Assembly: GCF_000331535.1 (NCBI RefSeq)
Contig: NZ_AMZN01000040.1
Location: 34,526-98,525, forward strand
Length of the DNA: 64,000 nt
Reading direction: 5' to 3'
Source: Fulvivirga imtechensis AK7
Lineage (GTDB): Bacteria > Bacteroidota > Bacteroidia > Cytophagales > Cyclobacteriaceae
Part shown: positions 43,875 through 52,967 of the stretch, piece after piece
Layout of the letters: each line of letters opens with the position of its first letter
Numbering within the stretch: position 1 is the stretch's first letter
Program-made: the position numbers and the translations under genes
Notes under the pieces: model-generated
The model's input: only the letters and a program-made list of their open reading frames with translations
Databases searched by the model: none
What the model was told of the DNA's origin: nothing

Positions 43875-45149
43875 ATGGGTTATATAGAGCCTGCACCGCT
43901 AAAGGATGAAAAAAATCCTTTTGAAGCAATGATGTCAAGATTTCATATTGCTTCACAAATTTTAGGAATTGATGATGAGGTTTACAATGTTCTGAAATCT
44001 CCAGCGAAACAAGTGATTGTTTCACTGCCTATCACCATGGATGACGGGTCCATCAGAGTGTTTGATGGCTACCGTGTGATTCACTCCAACATCCTGGGGC
44101 CGTCAAAAGGAGGTATCCGGTTTGACCCCGGTGTGAACATTGACGAAGTGAAGGCGCTTGCCGCCTGGATGACGTGGAAATGTGCCGTTGTAGACATTCC
44201 TTATGGTGGTGCCAAGGGTGGTATCCAGTGTAATCCACGAGAGATGTCTTCAGGTGAGATCGAGCGACTCATGAGGGCCTACACATTGGCCATGATCGAA
44301 ATATTTGGCCCCGACCGCGATATTCCTGCCCCTGACATGGGTACAGGGCCCCGGGAAATGGCCTGGTTAATGGATGAGTACTCAAGAACACAGGGTATGA
44401 CCATTAACTCTGTGGTTACCGGCAAGCCTCTTGTACTGGGTGGTTCTCTTGGAAGAACCGAAGCAACCGGCCGTGGTGTCATGGTGTCTGCCCTGGCTGC
44501 CATGGAAAAACTGAAGATCAATCCTTACAAAGCTACATGTGCTGTTCAAGGCTTTGGCAATGTGGGATCTTTCGCTGCTCTGTTATTGGCTGAGCGTGGT
44601 GTGAAAGTAGTAGCGATCAGTGACCTTTCGGGAGCTTATTACAATGAAAATGGCATTGATATTCAAGCTGCCATCGAGTACAGAAATGGCAATAATGGCA
44701 ACCTTACAGGGTTCCCTGGCGCTGAGTTGATTGAAGGTGATGAGATCCTCGGGCTGGAAGTAGATGTATTGGTACCTGCTGCGACAGAAGATGTTATCAC
44801 ATCACAAAATGTAGAGAAAATAAAGGCAAAATTGATCGTGGAAGGCGCCAACGGCCCCACCTCAGCAAAAGCCGATAATGTGATCAACGAAAAAGGGATC
44901 ATGGTGGCGCCTGATATTCTGGCCAATGCCGGTGGTGTTACCGTTTCATACTTCGAGTGGGTACAAAACAGGCTTGGTTACAAATGGACCGGTGAGCGTG
45001 TAAACAGACGTTCTGACAGGATTATGAAAGACGCTTTTGATAATGTTTACAGGACATCACAGGAATATAAAGTTTCCATGAGAATTGCCGCTTACATTGT
45101 TGCCATCGACAAAGTAGCGAAAACATATAAGTATCGTGGTGGCTATTAA
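43875..45149 (+). CDS. gdhA: Glu/Leu/Phe/Val family dehydrogenase (glutamate dehydrogenase type)
   Basis: Oxidative deamination of glutamate to 2-oxoglutarate (or the reverse), or of a related amino acid. 424 aa from the ATG at 43875; a longer frame from 43830 would begin inside the promoter motif. The substrate-site stretch GPSKGGIRFDPGVN and the catalytic lysine in VDIPYGGAKGGI (about 107-118) are present. The NAD(P) motif is VQGFGNVGSFAALLLAERG (about 220-238). The hexameric GDH-I/II-like scaffold is complete. Substrate choice between Glu and branched-chain acids is not decided by motifs I can read with certainty, but the length and VEGANGPTSAKAD fit glutamate dehydrogenase. Confidence 0.92.
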   Translation: MGYIEPAPLKDEKNPFEAMMSRFHIASQILGIDDEVYNVLKSPAKQVIVSLPITMDDGSIRVFDGYRVIHSNILGPSKGGIRFDPGVNIDEVKALAAWMTWKCAVVDIPYGGAKGGIQCNPREMSSGEIERLMRAYTLAMIEIFGPDRDIPAPDMGTGPREMAWLMDEYSRTQGMTINSVVTGKPLVLGGSLGRTEATGRGVMVSALAAMEKLKINPYKATCAVQGFGNVGSFAALLLAERGVKVVAISDLSGAYYNENGIDIQAAIEYRNGNNGNLTGFPGAELIEGDEILGLEVDVLVPAATEDVITSQNVEKIKAKLIVEGANGPTSAKADNVINEKGIMVAPDILANAGGVTVSYFEWVQNRLGYKWTGERVNRRSDRIMKDAFDNVYRTSQEYKVSMRIAAYIVAIDKVAKTYKYRGGY

Positions 45150-45168
45150 TTTTTAAAGACTTACAGCA

Positions 45169-45825
45169 TTGATTCATAAAGAAGGACGAGTACTACTTGT
45201 AGTATTATTAGTACTGCTAGGCATAGCTAATATAATGGTATATTTTGGTTTTCCCGAAAAACCAACGGTATTCAACCTGACACTGGGTATTACAATAATT
45301 CTCTACCTGCTCGTCCTTCAATTTTTTCGCAACCCAAAAGTTGTTACACCTGTAAACGACAAGCATGTGGTGGCTCCTGCCGATGGCAAAGTAGTGGTTA
45401 TTGAAGAAACTACCGAAACAGAGTATCTGAAAGACAAGCGGATACAAGTATCCATCTTTATGTCACCTGTCAACGTACACGTGAACAGGATGCCTGTAAA
45501 GGGTGCGGTGGAGTTTTTCAAATATCATGCCGGCAAGTACCTGGTAGCATGGCATCCAAAATCGAGCATTGAAAACGAAAGGACAACACTTGTAGTAAAA
45601 ACACCTTCCGGCATCCCCATTCTGATGCGACAAATAGCCGGAGCCCTGGCAAGAAGGATCAAATGGTATGTGAAGGAAGGTCAGGAATTTGAGCAGGGAC
45701 AGGAGTTCGGTTTTATAAAATTCGGATCCCGGGTTGATGTATTCCTTCCGCTTGATGCCAAAGTGAAAGTCAACATTGGTGACAAAACCAAAGGTGGCAT
45801 GACTGTACTGGCAGAGTTAGACTAA
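45169..45825 (+). CDS. psd: Phosphatidylserine decarboxylase, short archaeal/Bacteroidota-type
   Basis: Converts phosphatidylserine to phosphatidylethanolamine. 218 aa, the short form. It begins at a TTG (no ATG nearby), followed by IHKEGRVLLVVLLVLLGIA, as in relatives. Two membrane helices (about 6-25, 33-50) anchor it; the catalytic domain has VVAPADGKVVVIEE (about 63-76), FMSPVNVHVNRMPVKG and FGSRVD (about 185-190). Self-cleavage at the Gly-Ser bond makes the pyruvoyl group. It lies 19 bp after gdhA; cdsA and gdhA are upstream. Confidence 0.93.
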   Translation: MIHKEGRVLLVVLLVLLGIANIMVYFGFPEKPTVFNLTLGITIILYLLVLQFFRNPKVVTPVNDKHVVAPADGKVVVIEETTETEYLKDKRIQVSIFMSPVNVHVNRMPVKGAVEFFKYHAGKYLVAWHPKSSIENERTTLVVKTPSGIPILMRQIAGALARRIKWYVKEGQEFEQGQEFGFIKFGSRVDVFLPLDAKVKVNIGDKTKGGMTVLAELD

Positions 45826-45860
45826 TCTTACGATATGTAAATGGCTGGCAGGTCGTCTAG

Positions 45861-46048
45861 CCTGAGTTCGATGTAAAGCAGCCGATATAACTACATAAAC
45901 TCTATCGCAGAGCAAAAACATCTTCTTAAGTCATTCGGAGGCACGAAGAACCTTACTAAGCTCTGAAAGGCAGTAGCTTTTTACTTAGTAAGATCCTTCC
46001 TACGTCAGGATGACGCTATTTTTATTAATATTTTAAATCGAGTTCAGG
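45861..46048. mobile_element. MITE-like element, copy B
   Basis: Ends 45861-45872 (cctgagttcgat) and 46037-46048 pair with two mismatches. Interior block aagtcattcggaggcacgaa and gaaccttactaag, then cttagtaagatccttc and aggatgac, matches copy A at 34137-34387 in order. This copy is shorter, as it lacks the two hairpin insertions of copy A. It sits between psd and the convergent msrC. Confidence 0.6.
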
Positions 46049-46076
46049 TTTCTACGGTAAACAATCGATAAAAATA

Positions 46077-46559
46077 TTATAACTTTTGTTCCAGTAAATG
46101 TATAAGTTGCTCCAGATAGGCCTTATCTGTTTCGTCAAAATCATTAAGCTTATCACTATCTACATCGAGAATAAGCGCTACTTCACCGTTTTTAAAAGCA
46201 GGCACAACAATTTCAGATTTGGAATCTGAACTACAGGCAATGTGGCCGGGAAATTCGTCAACATTAGGAACCACTATGGTTTCACCCCTTTCCCAGCAAG
46301 CCCCACAAACCCCTTTGCCCTTCTTTATTCTGGTGCAGGCTATTGGCCCCTGAAAAGGCCCCAGCACCAGTTCGTCATTTTTCACAATGTAAAAACCGAC
46401 CCAGAAGAAACCCATGCCGTACTTCAAGGCTGCTACCGTGTTGGCCAGGTTAGCTACCAGATCCTGTTCTCCGGAGATTAGCCCTTCAATCTGAGGCAGG
46501 AGGGATTGATACTTCTTCCTTTTGCTCGCACCGGTATTAATAATCAGTTCTTCAGCCAT
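46077..46559 (-). CDS. msrC: Free methionine-(R)-sulfoxide reductase, GAF type (MsrC)
   Basis: Reduces free Met-R-sulfoxide, a repair and redox function. 160 aa, one GAF domain. The family cysteines are seen in GPIACTRI (about 79-86), KGVCGACW (about 91-98) and HIACSSDSKSEIVVP (about 116-130), corresponding to the three reactive cysteines of fRMsr. EVALILDVDSDKLNDFDETD closes the pocket. Its ATG lies inside the end of ribD (16-bp overlap), so the two are translated together. Confidence 0.9.
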   Translation of the reverse strand: MAEELIINTGASKRKKYQSLLPQIEGLISGEQDLVANLANTVAALKYGMGFFWVGFYIVKNDELVLGPFQGPIACTRIKKGKGVCGACWERGETIVVPNVDEFPGHIACSSDSKSEIVVPAFKNGEVALILDVDSDKLNDFDETDKAYLEQLIHLLEQKL

Positions 46560-47581
46560 TTTTTATTCTTGTAAATTAACAATTTGTCCGTGTCAACAGC
46601 TTCTTCGGCTACCAGGCCACTAAGCTTAGGTGCGTCAATTCCGTCCTCGAATTCTTGTAGTGAAACAAAGACTCTTGCCTCATCCCAAAACCCGGTTTCT
46701 ATTATCGAGTGAAGCAGCATAGCTCCTCCCTCAATAATTACGGAGTGTAAATCTCGCTGGTAAAGATCTTGCAACAAAGCCTCAAGAAAATTATTTTCAT
46801 CCAGTTTTACATAGCTGAGATTCTCTTCTGCTTCGTCTACTTTAAAGTTGTAACACAAAGTAAGTTGCGAACGATCAAATAGATACAGATCTTTTTTCAG
46901 ATTTAAGTTCTTATCTACTACCACGCGTACGGGATTTCTTCCTGACCAATCTCTGACATTCAGCTTCGGATTGTCATGGCTGGCGGTCTTTGTACCGACC
47001 ATAATGGCATCTTCTTCTGCTCTCCATTTATGAACTATACTTCTGCTCATGGCGTTGCTGATCCATTTTGAATCATAGTTGATACGTGCCATAAAACCAT
47101 CGGAGGTCTGCGCCCATTTCAGTATCACATAAGGACGCTTTTCATGCAGAGCTGTGAAAAACCGCTTATTCAGCTCCCAACCTTCTTTTTCCAACACACC
47201 GGCAGTCACCTCAATACCAGCTTCTTCAAGCTTTTGAATACCCTTACCTCCCACCAATGGGTTAGGGTCTACATTGGCAATAACTACTCTTTTCACCCTG
47301 GAACGCACCAAAAGATCTGCACATGGTGGTGTCTTCCCGAAATGAGCACATGGCTCAAGGTTGACATATACCGTACTTTCTGGCAACAGGGTTTTGTCCA
47401 CTATGTTGTTTATGGCATTTACCTCGGCATGAGCCTCGCCATATCGCCTGTGCCATCCCTCGCCAATCACCTTTCCCTCGTGTACAATAACACAGCCTAC
47501 CAGTGGGTTTGGGCTAACTGCCCCCAAACCCAGAAGAGCAAGATCAAAAGTACGCTGGATAAACCTCTCGTCCGTACTCAT
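46544..47581 (-). CDS. ribD: Bifunctional riboflavin biosynthesis deaminase/reductase RibD
   Basis: Carries out the two consecutive steps from diaminohydroxyphosphoribosylaminopyrimidine to 5-amino-6-ribitylamino-uracil phosphate in riboflavin synthesis. I use the ATG at 47581 (MSTDERFIQRTFDLALLGLG); the frame extends 15 codons upstream but homologues start here. The zinc deaminase domain has HAEVNAI (about 50-56) and EPCAHFGKTPPCADL (about 77-91). The reductase half contains ILKWAQTSDGFMA (about 158-170) and SVIIEGGAMLLHSII (about 289-303). 345 aa. It is divergent from prmC and no FMN riboswitch was recognised in the leader. Confidence 0.95.
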   Translation of the reverse strand: MSTDERFIQRTFDLALLGLGAVSPNPLVGCVIVHEGKVIGEGWHRRYGEAHAEVNAINNIVDKTLLPESTVYVNLEPCAHFGKTPPCADLLVRSRVKRVVIANVDPNPLVGGKGIQKLEEAGIEVTAGVLEKEGWELNKRFFTALHEKRPYVILKWAQTSDGFMARINYDSKWISNAMSRSIVHKWRAEEDAIMVGTKTASHDNPKLNVRDWSGRNPVRVVVDKNLNLKKDLYLFDRSQLTLCYNFKVDEAEENLSYVKLDENNFLEALLQDLYQRDLHSVIIEGGAMLLHSIIETGFWDEARVFVSLQEFEDGIDAPKLSGLVAEEAVDTDKLLIYKNKKWLKN

Positions 47582-47639
47582 GGGAACTCCCTTTATAAAT
47601 GCACCGGAAATGCCTGCTTCATTCATATAAACTAAATAG

Positions 47640-47669
47640 TTTGGCTTTATGACTATTTCATTAGATTTG
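47640..47669 (+). promoter_or_regulatory. Promoter of prmC (-33 and -7 boxes)
   Basis: TTTG at 47640-47643 and TAGATTTG at 47662-47669, 18 bases apart, fit the Bacteroidota sigma-A pattern. The ATG of prmC follows after 46 bases. This is the best promoter match in the window. Confidence 0.6.
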
Positions 47670-47715
47670 TGAGGCTTTACAATGATACTAAACTCATTAT
47701 TGATTAGGAACCATC

Positions 47716-48594
47716 ATGTCCAACAAAATTCCAGACTCTCCTAAAAAGCTCCTGCAATATATTACCAGCGCAATAAAGTTGGAGGAGAGCCCGGAAGAAA
47801 TTACCAGTATCGCTCACCTGATCATGGAACACATTTTCGGAATAGACAAAACGGAAATAATTGTAGATCGCTCTATTAATGCCAACAAAGTACAGGCTAA
47901 AGAACTCAATAAGTTTATCGAACGGTTAAACAACCATGAACCAGTGCAGTACATCATAGGTGAAGCAGATTTTTACGGGAGAAAATTTAAAGTCAATCCT
48001 GGTGTGCTGATACCAAGGAATGAAACAGAGGAGCTTGTGCATCTGATCATTAAAGAAAATACAGGCAAGAAAATAAAATTTCTGGACATTGGGACCGGCA
48101 CGGGATGCATCCCTATCACTATTCTGAAAGAACTCAAAGGATCGCGTGCATTCGCCATTGACATTGATCCTCGCGTAATTAAGACAGCGCGACAAAATGC
48201 TGAACTTCATCAGGTACAGGTTGAATTCATGCTTATCGACATTTTAAATGAATCTATACCTCAACATGGATTAGATGTAATAGTAAGTAATCCTCCCTAT
48301 GTAACTGAAACGGATAAGAAGGAAATGAAATCCAATGTGCTCAAGCACGAACCTGCCAGAGCCCTTTTTGTGGAAGACGCTGATCCGCTATTGTTTTACA
48401 GGAGAATTGCCGAATTGGCAAAGAACGCTCTGAAAGAAGAAGGAGCGCTTTATTTCGAGATCAATGAAAAGTATGGTGAAGATATACAGGCACTGCTGGA
48501 AGCAATGGAGTATTCCAATGTGCAGGTTATCAAAGACCTGAACGGTAAAAACAGAATTGTTAGAGCCAGTAATTCAATAAATGTATTCTCCTAG
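47716..48594 (+). CDS. prmC: Peptide chain release factor N5-glutamine methyltransferase PrmC
   Basis: Methylates the GGQ glutamine of RF1 and RF2. 292 aa. The N-terminal helical RF-binding domain contains EPVQYIIGEADFYGRKFKV (about 75-93). The Rossmann domain has LDIGTGTGCIPI (about 121-132) and the catalytic NPPYVTETDKKEM (about 194-206). Its 3' end runs into the 3' end of the convergent thiamine-kinase-like gene (21 bp overlap), as often found in compact regions. Divergent to ribD. Confidence 0.95.
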   Translation: MSNKIPDSPKKLLQYITSAIKLEESPEEITSIAHLIMEHIFGIDKTEIIVDRSINANKVQAKELNKFIERLNNHEPVQYIIGEADFYGRKFKVNPGVLIPRNETEELVHLIIKENTGKKIKFLDIGTGTGCIPITILKELKGSRAFAIDIDPRVIKTARQNAELHQVQVEFMLIDILNESIPQHGLDVIVSNPPYVTETDKKEMKSNVLKHEPARALFVEDADPLLFYRRIAELAKNALKEEGALYFEINEKYGEDIQALLEAMEYSNVQVIKDLNGKNRIVRASNSINVFS

Positions 48595-49185
48595 CCAAAA
48601 TGGCTTTTCCTGCCGCAGCTCAACCATACCTTCCTCATGAATTTCAATTTTGCGGAACCCGCTGTAATCTTCTTCAGTAGTCTTACCGGTAGAATTCATA
48701 GTAAAATTATTTCCTTTCTCCTGAAGCAAAACAGCCCCTTTAGATATCCATTTTTTAAAAACTCCCTTATGACAATACAACCATCGTACAAAGCCGTCTG
48801 AAGTTGTAATATTGATATTTTCAAACTGAGACAACTGATCCAGTAATTGATCATTTACATCAGCCAGTATGTGTACAGCCGGATAGCTTAAATCTATTAA
48901 ATGCTTAATACCCACTGAAACCGGGTCAGCAAGGCTATTGTAGGTGACAAATTTGACGGGCAATTGATGTTCTACTTTCATTTTGTAAAACTCCTGTTGC
49001 CCTATCTCACATAGCACCACATCAATCTTTATTCCCAATAACATTGCTTCTTCGACAAACTCCTGACACACCATCACCGTAGGGCTCCACTCCAATAGTT
49101 GGTGTAAATACTCAATTGATTGGGGATGTGCGGCAATCAAAAGTGCAGGCTCCTGATCATCCCGAACGATGTGGTGTGATGACAT
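48574..49185 (-). CDS. Thiamine pyrophosphokinase-like protein with a degenerate catalytic region
   Basis: A 203-aa protein recalling the thiamine pyrophosphokinase group of Cytophagales, which start MSSHHIVR.xQEPALL. I use the ATG at 49185 because the frame upstream (12 codons) has no counterpart. LLEWSPTVMVCQEFVEEAML and IKHLIDLSYPAVHILADVND match the fold. The acidic DxD/DFDS metal-binding residues of real TPK enzymes are not evident where expected (LGIKIDVVLCEIGQQEFYK instead of the GDFDS-type motif). It may be a pseudo-enzyme or bind a different ligand. Convergent with prmC. Confidence 0.6.
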   Translation of the reverse strand: MSSHHIVRDDQEPALLIAAHPQSIEYLHQLLEWSPTVMVCQEFVEEAMLLGIKIDVVLCEIGQQEFYKMKVEHQLPVKFVTYNSLADPVSVGIKHLIDLSYPAVHILADVNDQLLDQLSQFENINITTSDGFVRWLYCHKGVFKKWISKGAVLLQEKGNNFTMNSTGKTTEEDYSGFRKIEIHEEGMVELRQEKPFWLGEYIY

Positions 49186-49275
49186 TATCTTCTGGTCGAA
49201 TCTTTTTGTAAAGCTAATCAATGAAAGGCAAAACAGAAGTATAGTATTTTTTAGTTTTGCCTAAAAATTAATTTT

Positions 49276-49304
49276 TGCAAGTATGTTTTTAATATTTAAC
49301 TTTG
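49276..49304 (+). promoter_or_regulatory. Promoter of the TonB receptor gene
   Basis: TTG at 49276-49278 and TAACTTTG at 49297-49304 (18 bases apart) give a Bacteroidota-type promoter 26 bases before the ATG at 49330. Confidence 0.55.
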
Positions 49305-49329
49305 TCACAAAATAAATTGAAACGAGCCT

Positions 49330-51609
49330 ATGAGACAGACGTTTTTACTTTTATTAGTTTTTATTTTATATAATACCGCATTAGCACAGCAATTTGGCAG
49401 CGTCTCAGGTAAAATTTCCGGTTCGGAGGGAGCCATTCCCGGGGCTACTGTACGAATTCTGGGGTCTGAAACAGGAGGTGTAGCAGACGCTGAAGGCAGG
49501 TTCAGGTTAGAAGATGTGAAACCCGGAGCGGCCACTCTTGAATTTCGTTCTATAGGATTTAAAACCATAACGCAAGAGATACAGATAGCCCCGGGAGAAA
49601 CTAAAGAGTTGAGAATAATCATGGAGCAAAATAGTCTTGGGCTTGATGAGGTGGTGGTAACAGGTACAATGAAGCCCACTTTTGTCAAAGCTTCTCCCAT
49701 CAAGGTTGAGGTGGTGACTTCTCAATATATCAACACCTTTTCCCCTGCTGCAGCTTCTTCCATAGTAGAGGGCATTAAACTGGTTAACGGGGTTCAGGAA
49801 GTAGTGGCCTGTGGGGTCTGTTTTACTAATAGCATCAGCATCAACGGTCTTCCTGGTCCATACACTGCCATTTTAATGGATGGTACCCCGATCTACGGCA
49901 ATCTGGCTTCGGTTTACGGCTTAAACGGCATTCCAAATATGATCATTGATCGTTTTGAAGTGATCAAGGGTCCCAGTTCCACGCTTTATGGCTCAGAAGC
50001 AGTGGCAGGAGTGATCAATATTATCACGAAAGATCCCGAGGATCAACCGAAGTTATCTATTGATATAATGGGCACCTCTCATTTAGAATCATTTGGTAAT
50101 ATTTCTACTGCTCCGAAAATTGGTCGATCCACTGGTTTTATCGGGCTTAACTATGCCTATATTAATGATTTTGATGACAGGAATACCGATGGTTTTGGAG
50201 ACATTGCCAATCTTGACCGTTATTCCTTATTTACGAAATGGAATCTATACAGAAAAAGTAACAGGAGATTCACTCTGGCGGCCAAGTATTATTACGAGGA
50301 CAGGAGAAATGGTGTAGAAGAATTTCTCAACAACCGGAACTACAAAGCGCTTAGGGGAAGTGACAGTATTTATGGAGAGAGTATTTACACTCACCGGGCG
50401 GAGCTGTTCGGAACCTATGAATTACCAACATACGAGCATTTAAAGATAGACTATTCTTTTAGCCGCCACCTCCAGGATAGTTATTATGGTGCGGATCACT
50501 ATGAAGCAGAGCAAGCCATAGCCTTTACCAACTTCATCTGGGACAAAGAAATAGCAAGTCACTCTCTGTTAGCAGGACTCACCACCAGGTATCAATATTA
50601 TGACGACAATACCGTAGCGACAGCCGATGGATCGGATAATAAGCCCAATAATCAGTTCATTCCCGGCATATTTCTGCAAGACGAATGGAAAATTACCCCT
50701 GCTTTTACACTGTTGACAGGGGGCAGGCTGGATCACTATTCCGAGCATGGCTACATATTTTCACCACGGATGAATGTGAAAATAAAAGCCAGCGAATGGA
50801 CCACCATCAGAGCCAATACCGGTACCGGATTCAGGATAGTTAATCTATTTACAGAAGACCATGCATTCGTGACAGGCCAGCGCAGTGTGGAAATAACAGA
50901 AGCACTAAAACCAGAGAGGTCGTATAACGGTGCGTTAAACGTTAACCATGTTTACACCGTGGGAAGAAGCCAGGGCACTATTGACGTGGATGCCTACTAC
51001 ACTTATTTCACAAACAAGATCATTCCTGACTACAGCGATCCGGAGAGAATTATATACGCTAACACCAACGGACATGCCATTACGAAAGGAATCGGTTTTA
51101 ATATCACCCATGAATTTGTCTTTCCTTTAAGCGTCAACCTGGGCTATAATATGCAGGAGGTAACACAAACGGAACCTAACGAACAGAATATTATAGAAAC
51201 TACAGACATAGAATTTGCGCCGCAATGGAGCAGCATTTTTACTGCTAACTATACGCTATCGGAGCTAAAGATGACTTTAGGATATACTTTCCGCCTGACC
51301 GGGCCAATGGCATTGCCTGAAGTGTACGATGTAAACAGCCAGGGGGAGCTCCTAAGCAATCCGAGAGCACTGGAATCGGATCCATTTGCCATACACAACG
51401 TCCAGGCAGTAAAAGAGTTTAACAGCAGGTGGTCTGTTTACGCAGGTGTTCAGAATATTTTCGACTATATACAGCCAGTTTCGCCGCTAACCGGTTACAA
51501 TGATCCTACTGCACCGGCAGGCTTCAGTCAATATTTTGATACTGCCTATTCCTTTGCTCCGATCCATGGCCGGGAATTCTATTTGGGTATAAAATGGGAC
51601 CTGCAATGA
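49330..51609 (+). CDS. TonB-dependent outer-membrane receptor
   Basis: A 759-aa receptor. Signal peptide (cleaved near LAQQ, residue 20), CarboxypepD_reg-like domain (about 24-105, GSVSGKISGSEGAIPGATVR) ending in LGLDEVVVTG, plug (about 115-230) and barrel to the C-terminal IKWDLQ. The plug has SISINGLPGPYTAILMDGTP and EVIKGPSSTLYGSEAVAGVI. A cysteine pair (ACGVC, about 157-161) precedes the plug loop and may bind a metal or form a disulfide. The nearest group I recall are iron/siderophore or B12-type receptors; the ligand is unknown. There is no SusD partner, and the promoter is its own. Confidence 0.9.
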   Translation: MRQTFLLLLVFILYNTALAQQFGSVSGKISGSEGAIPGATVRILGSETGGVADAEGRFRLEDVKPGAATLEFRSIGFKTITQEIQIAPGETKELRIIMEQNSLGLDEVVVTGTMKPTFVKASPIKVEVVTSQYINTFSPAAASSIVEGIKLVNGVQEVVACGVCFTNSISINGLPGPYTAILMDGTPIYGNLASVYGLNGIPNMIIDRFEVIKGPSSTLYGSEAVAGVINIITKDPEDQPKLSIDIMGTSHLESFGNISTAPKIGRSTGFIGLNYAYINDFDDRNTDGFGDIANLDRYSLFTKWNLYRKSNRRFTLAAKYYYEDRRNGVEEFLNNRNYKALRGSDSIYGESIYTHRAELFGTYELPTYEHLKIDYSFSRHLQDSYYGADHYEAEQAIAFTNFIWDKEIASHSLLAGLTTRYQYYDDNTVATADGSDNKPNNQFIPGIFLQDEWKITPAFTLLTGGRLDHYSEHGYIFSPRMNVKIKASEWTTIRANTGTGFRIVNLFTEDHAFVTGQRSVEITEALKPERSYNGALNVNHVYTVGRSQGTIDVDAYYTYFTNKIIPDYSDPERIIYANTNGHAITKGIGFNITHEFVFPLSVNLGYNMQEVTQTEPNEQNIIETTDIEFAPQWSSIFTANYTLSELKMTLGYTFRLTGPMALPEVYDVNSQGELLSNPRALESDPFAIHNVQAVKEFNSRWSVYAGVQNIFDYIQPVSPLTGYNDPTAPAGFSQYFDTAYSFAPIHGREFYLGIKWDLQ

Positions 51610-51898
51610 TTTGAAAATCGGAAATCTTACTGGCAGAGGTCTGTGCAGATATAGCTTCAAGATGCATAAGTCTCCCTTCAGGTTCACCGAAAATGCTATC
51701 AGGTCAAGAGTGCCATTCCGGCTTCGGAGGAACCTAGGCACAAGCAACTGCGTTAAATGTGCATAGATCTCTCCCTTTGGGTACCAATGACAAGTTTTCA
51801 TTGCATGCTGATAGTCAGGAGATTATTCAATTCCCCGCTATCGTCATCCCCAACTGCGTTGTGCAATATCAGGAGGCACCCGGACGTAACCTAATGGC

Positions 51899-52007
51899 GC
51901 GGAAGTTATTTCCGTGACATGCCATGCAACAAGTCAGCAGGTATAGATAACAAAACTAAAGTAAGTCTGAGAATAGAAAGTGGGTAAAGCGCGGAAATAA
52001 CTTCCGC
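51899..52007. repeat. Inverted repeat, 16-bp perfect arms
   Basis: gcggaagttatttccg (51899-51914) and cggaaataacttccgc (51992-52007) are exact reverse complements, 77 bases apart; each arm is itself nearly palindromic (ggaa...ttcc). Confidence 0.7.
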
Positions 52008-52026
52008 CCTAGCTGGATTCCTCAAT

Positions 52027-52090
52027 GGTTAATGATGGCATAATGTCATTATCCTCAAAATCAACTAAAAGTTGTTGGCTGCCTTGAGAT
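52027..52090. repeat. Dispersed repeat, copy 2 of 2
   Basis: Matches 31517-31582 over its length: ggttaatgatggcataatgt, then ...aaaatcaactaaaagttg, ending gttggctgccttgagat. The caact/agttg hairpin is kept. Confidence 0.8.
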
Positions 52091-52159
52091 CACCACATAA
52101 GGAGAGCCAACCTGAATAGAGGAAGTCATCAAACTGAAAAATCAAAAAAAGGATACGAT

Positions 52160-52945
52160 TTACTCCTTAGGATAGGTATCAATAATATGTTGCGAAATCA
52201 TCCTATATAGCTCCGCCAACTCCGCAGAGTGCTGCAGGTACTCCATATGCTCATCCAACGTCTCCATGTCCTGTCTTTTTGCCGGCCCTGTTTGGGCATT
52301 ATCTGGTCCGATGGCCAAGCTCTTTTGAACTGTTTCGATGATCAGAGGATGTAATAACTCAAAATCCAGGTCGCTGGCACTTAGTATATCTTTTGCAATC
52401 TTAAAAAAGTGGTTGGTGAAATTACAGGCAAAAACTGCAGCCACATGAAGTGCCTTACGGTGTTTTGAATTCACCTGCAGGACTTTTTTGCTAATGGCCT
52501 CTCCCATTTTCATTAACTCACGCTCTGTACCTGTGTTTTCAGCTTCTATACATACCGGAATGCCGTTGAAATCCACTTTTTTAGCCTTAGTGAAAGTCTG
52601 TAGAGGGTAAAAAACACCAATGTTATTACTGGCAGCATACGACAAAGCGCTTATGGGTTTAGCGCCGGATGTGTGTACCAAAATAGCATTTTCCGGCAGT
52701 ATAACCTCCCGGGCCACATCCATTATCGCATCATCTGAAACAGCTACAATAAAAATATGAGCGTCACTATCAGAAAAATCCAAATCGCTCTTTGCTTCCG
52801 CCTGGTAGAGCCGGTTGACAAGCTCTTTCGCAGTCCTAGGAGTCCTACTATACACCTCTCTTACAGCATACCCCGCGTTGTCAAGAGCTGGCGCCAGGTG
52901 CCATGCCAAATTACCAGCGCCTATGAAAGATACGTAGTGTGACAT
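52160..52945 (-). CDS. Rossmann-fold/DUF2520 protein
   Basis: A 261-aa cytosolic protein with an N-terminal NAD(P)-binding fold (SFIGAGNLAWHLAPALDNAG, residues 5-24) related to F420-dependent NADP reductase/pyrroline-5-carboxylate reductase. A helical C-terminal DUF2520 domain (about 130-255, KHRKALHVAAVFACNFTNHF) follows. The family is conserved in Bacteroidota but has no confirmed function. The stop is at 52160; a tandem-repeat region and the ccmF gene lie on its 5' side. Confidence 0.88.
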   Translation of the reverse strand: MSHYVSFIGAGNLAWHLAPALDNAGYAVREVYSRTPRTAKELVNRLYQAEAKSDLDFSDSDAHIFIVAVSDDAIMDVAREVILPENAILVHTSGAKPISALSYAASNNIGVFYPLQTFTKAKKVDFNGIPVCIEAENTGTERELMKMGEAISKKVLQVNSKHRKALHVAAVFACNFTNHFFKIAKDILSASDLDFELLHPLIIETVQKSLAIGPDNAQTGPAKRQDMETLDEHMEYLQHSAELAELYRMISQHIIDTYPKE

Positions 52946-52967
52946 GCTCTTTGTTTAGGGAATTATA

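Larger units (their letters stand above)
51610..52159. other. 550-bp intergenic stretch with palindromic repeats, no gene
   Basis: Contains a 16-bp inverted pair at 51899/51992 and the second copy of the dispersed repeat (52027-52090). The segment 51732-51872 contains two near copies of caactgcgtt followed by gtgca, a partial duplication. Short frames present here have no recognisable product. Confidence 0.6.

Noticed and set aside
47144..47635. 163-codon frame opposite ribD
   Set aside because: Antisense shadow of ribD without any domain.
46560..47715. FMN riboswitch upstream of ribD
   Set aside because: The short ribD leader has no RFN-type conserved blocks that I could recognise.
51487..51801. 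104-codon open frame on the minus strand after the TonB receptor
   Set aside because: It overlaps the end of the receptor and repeat-like DNA, has no recognisable similarity and its composition looks random.
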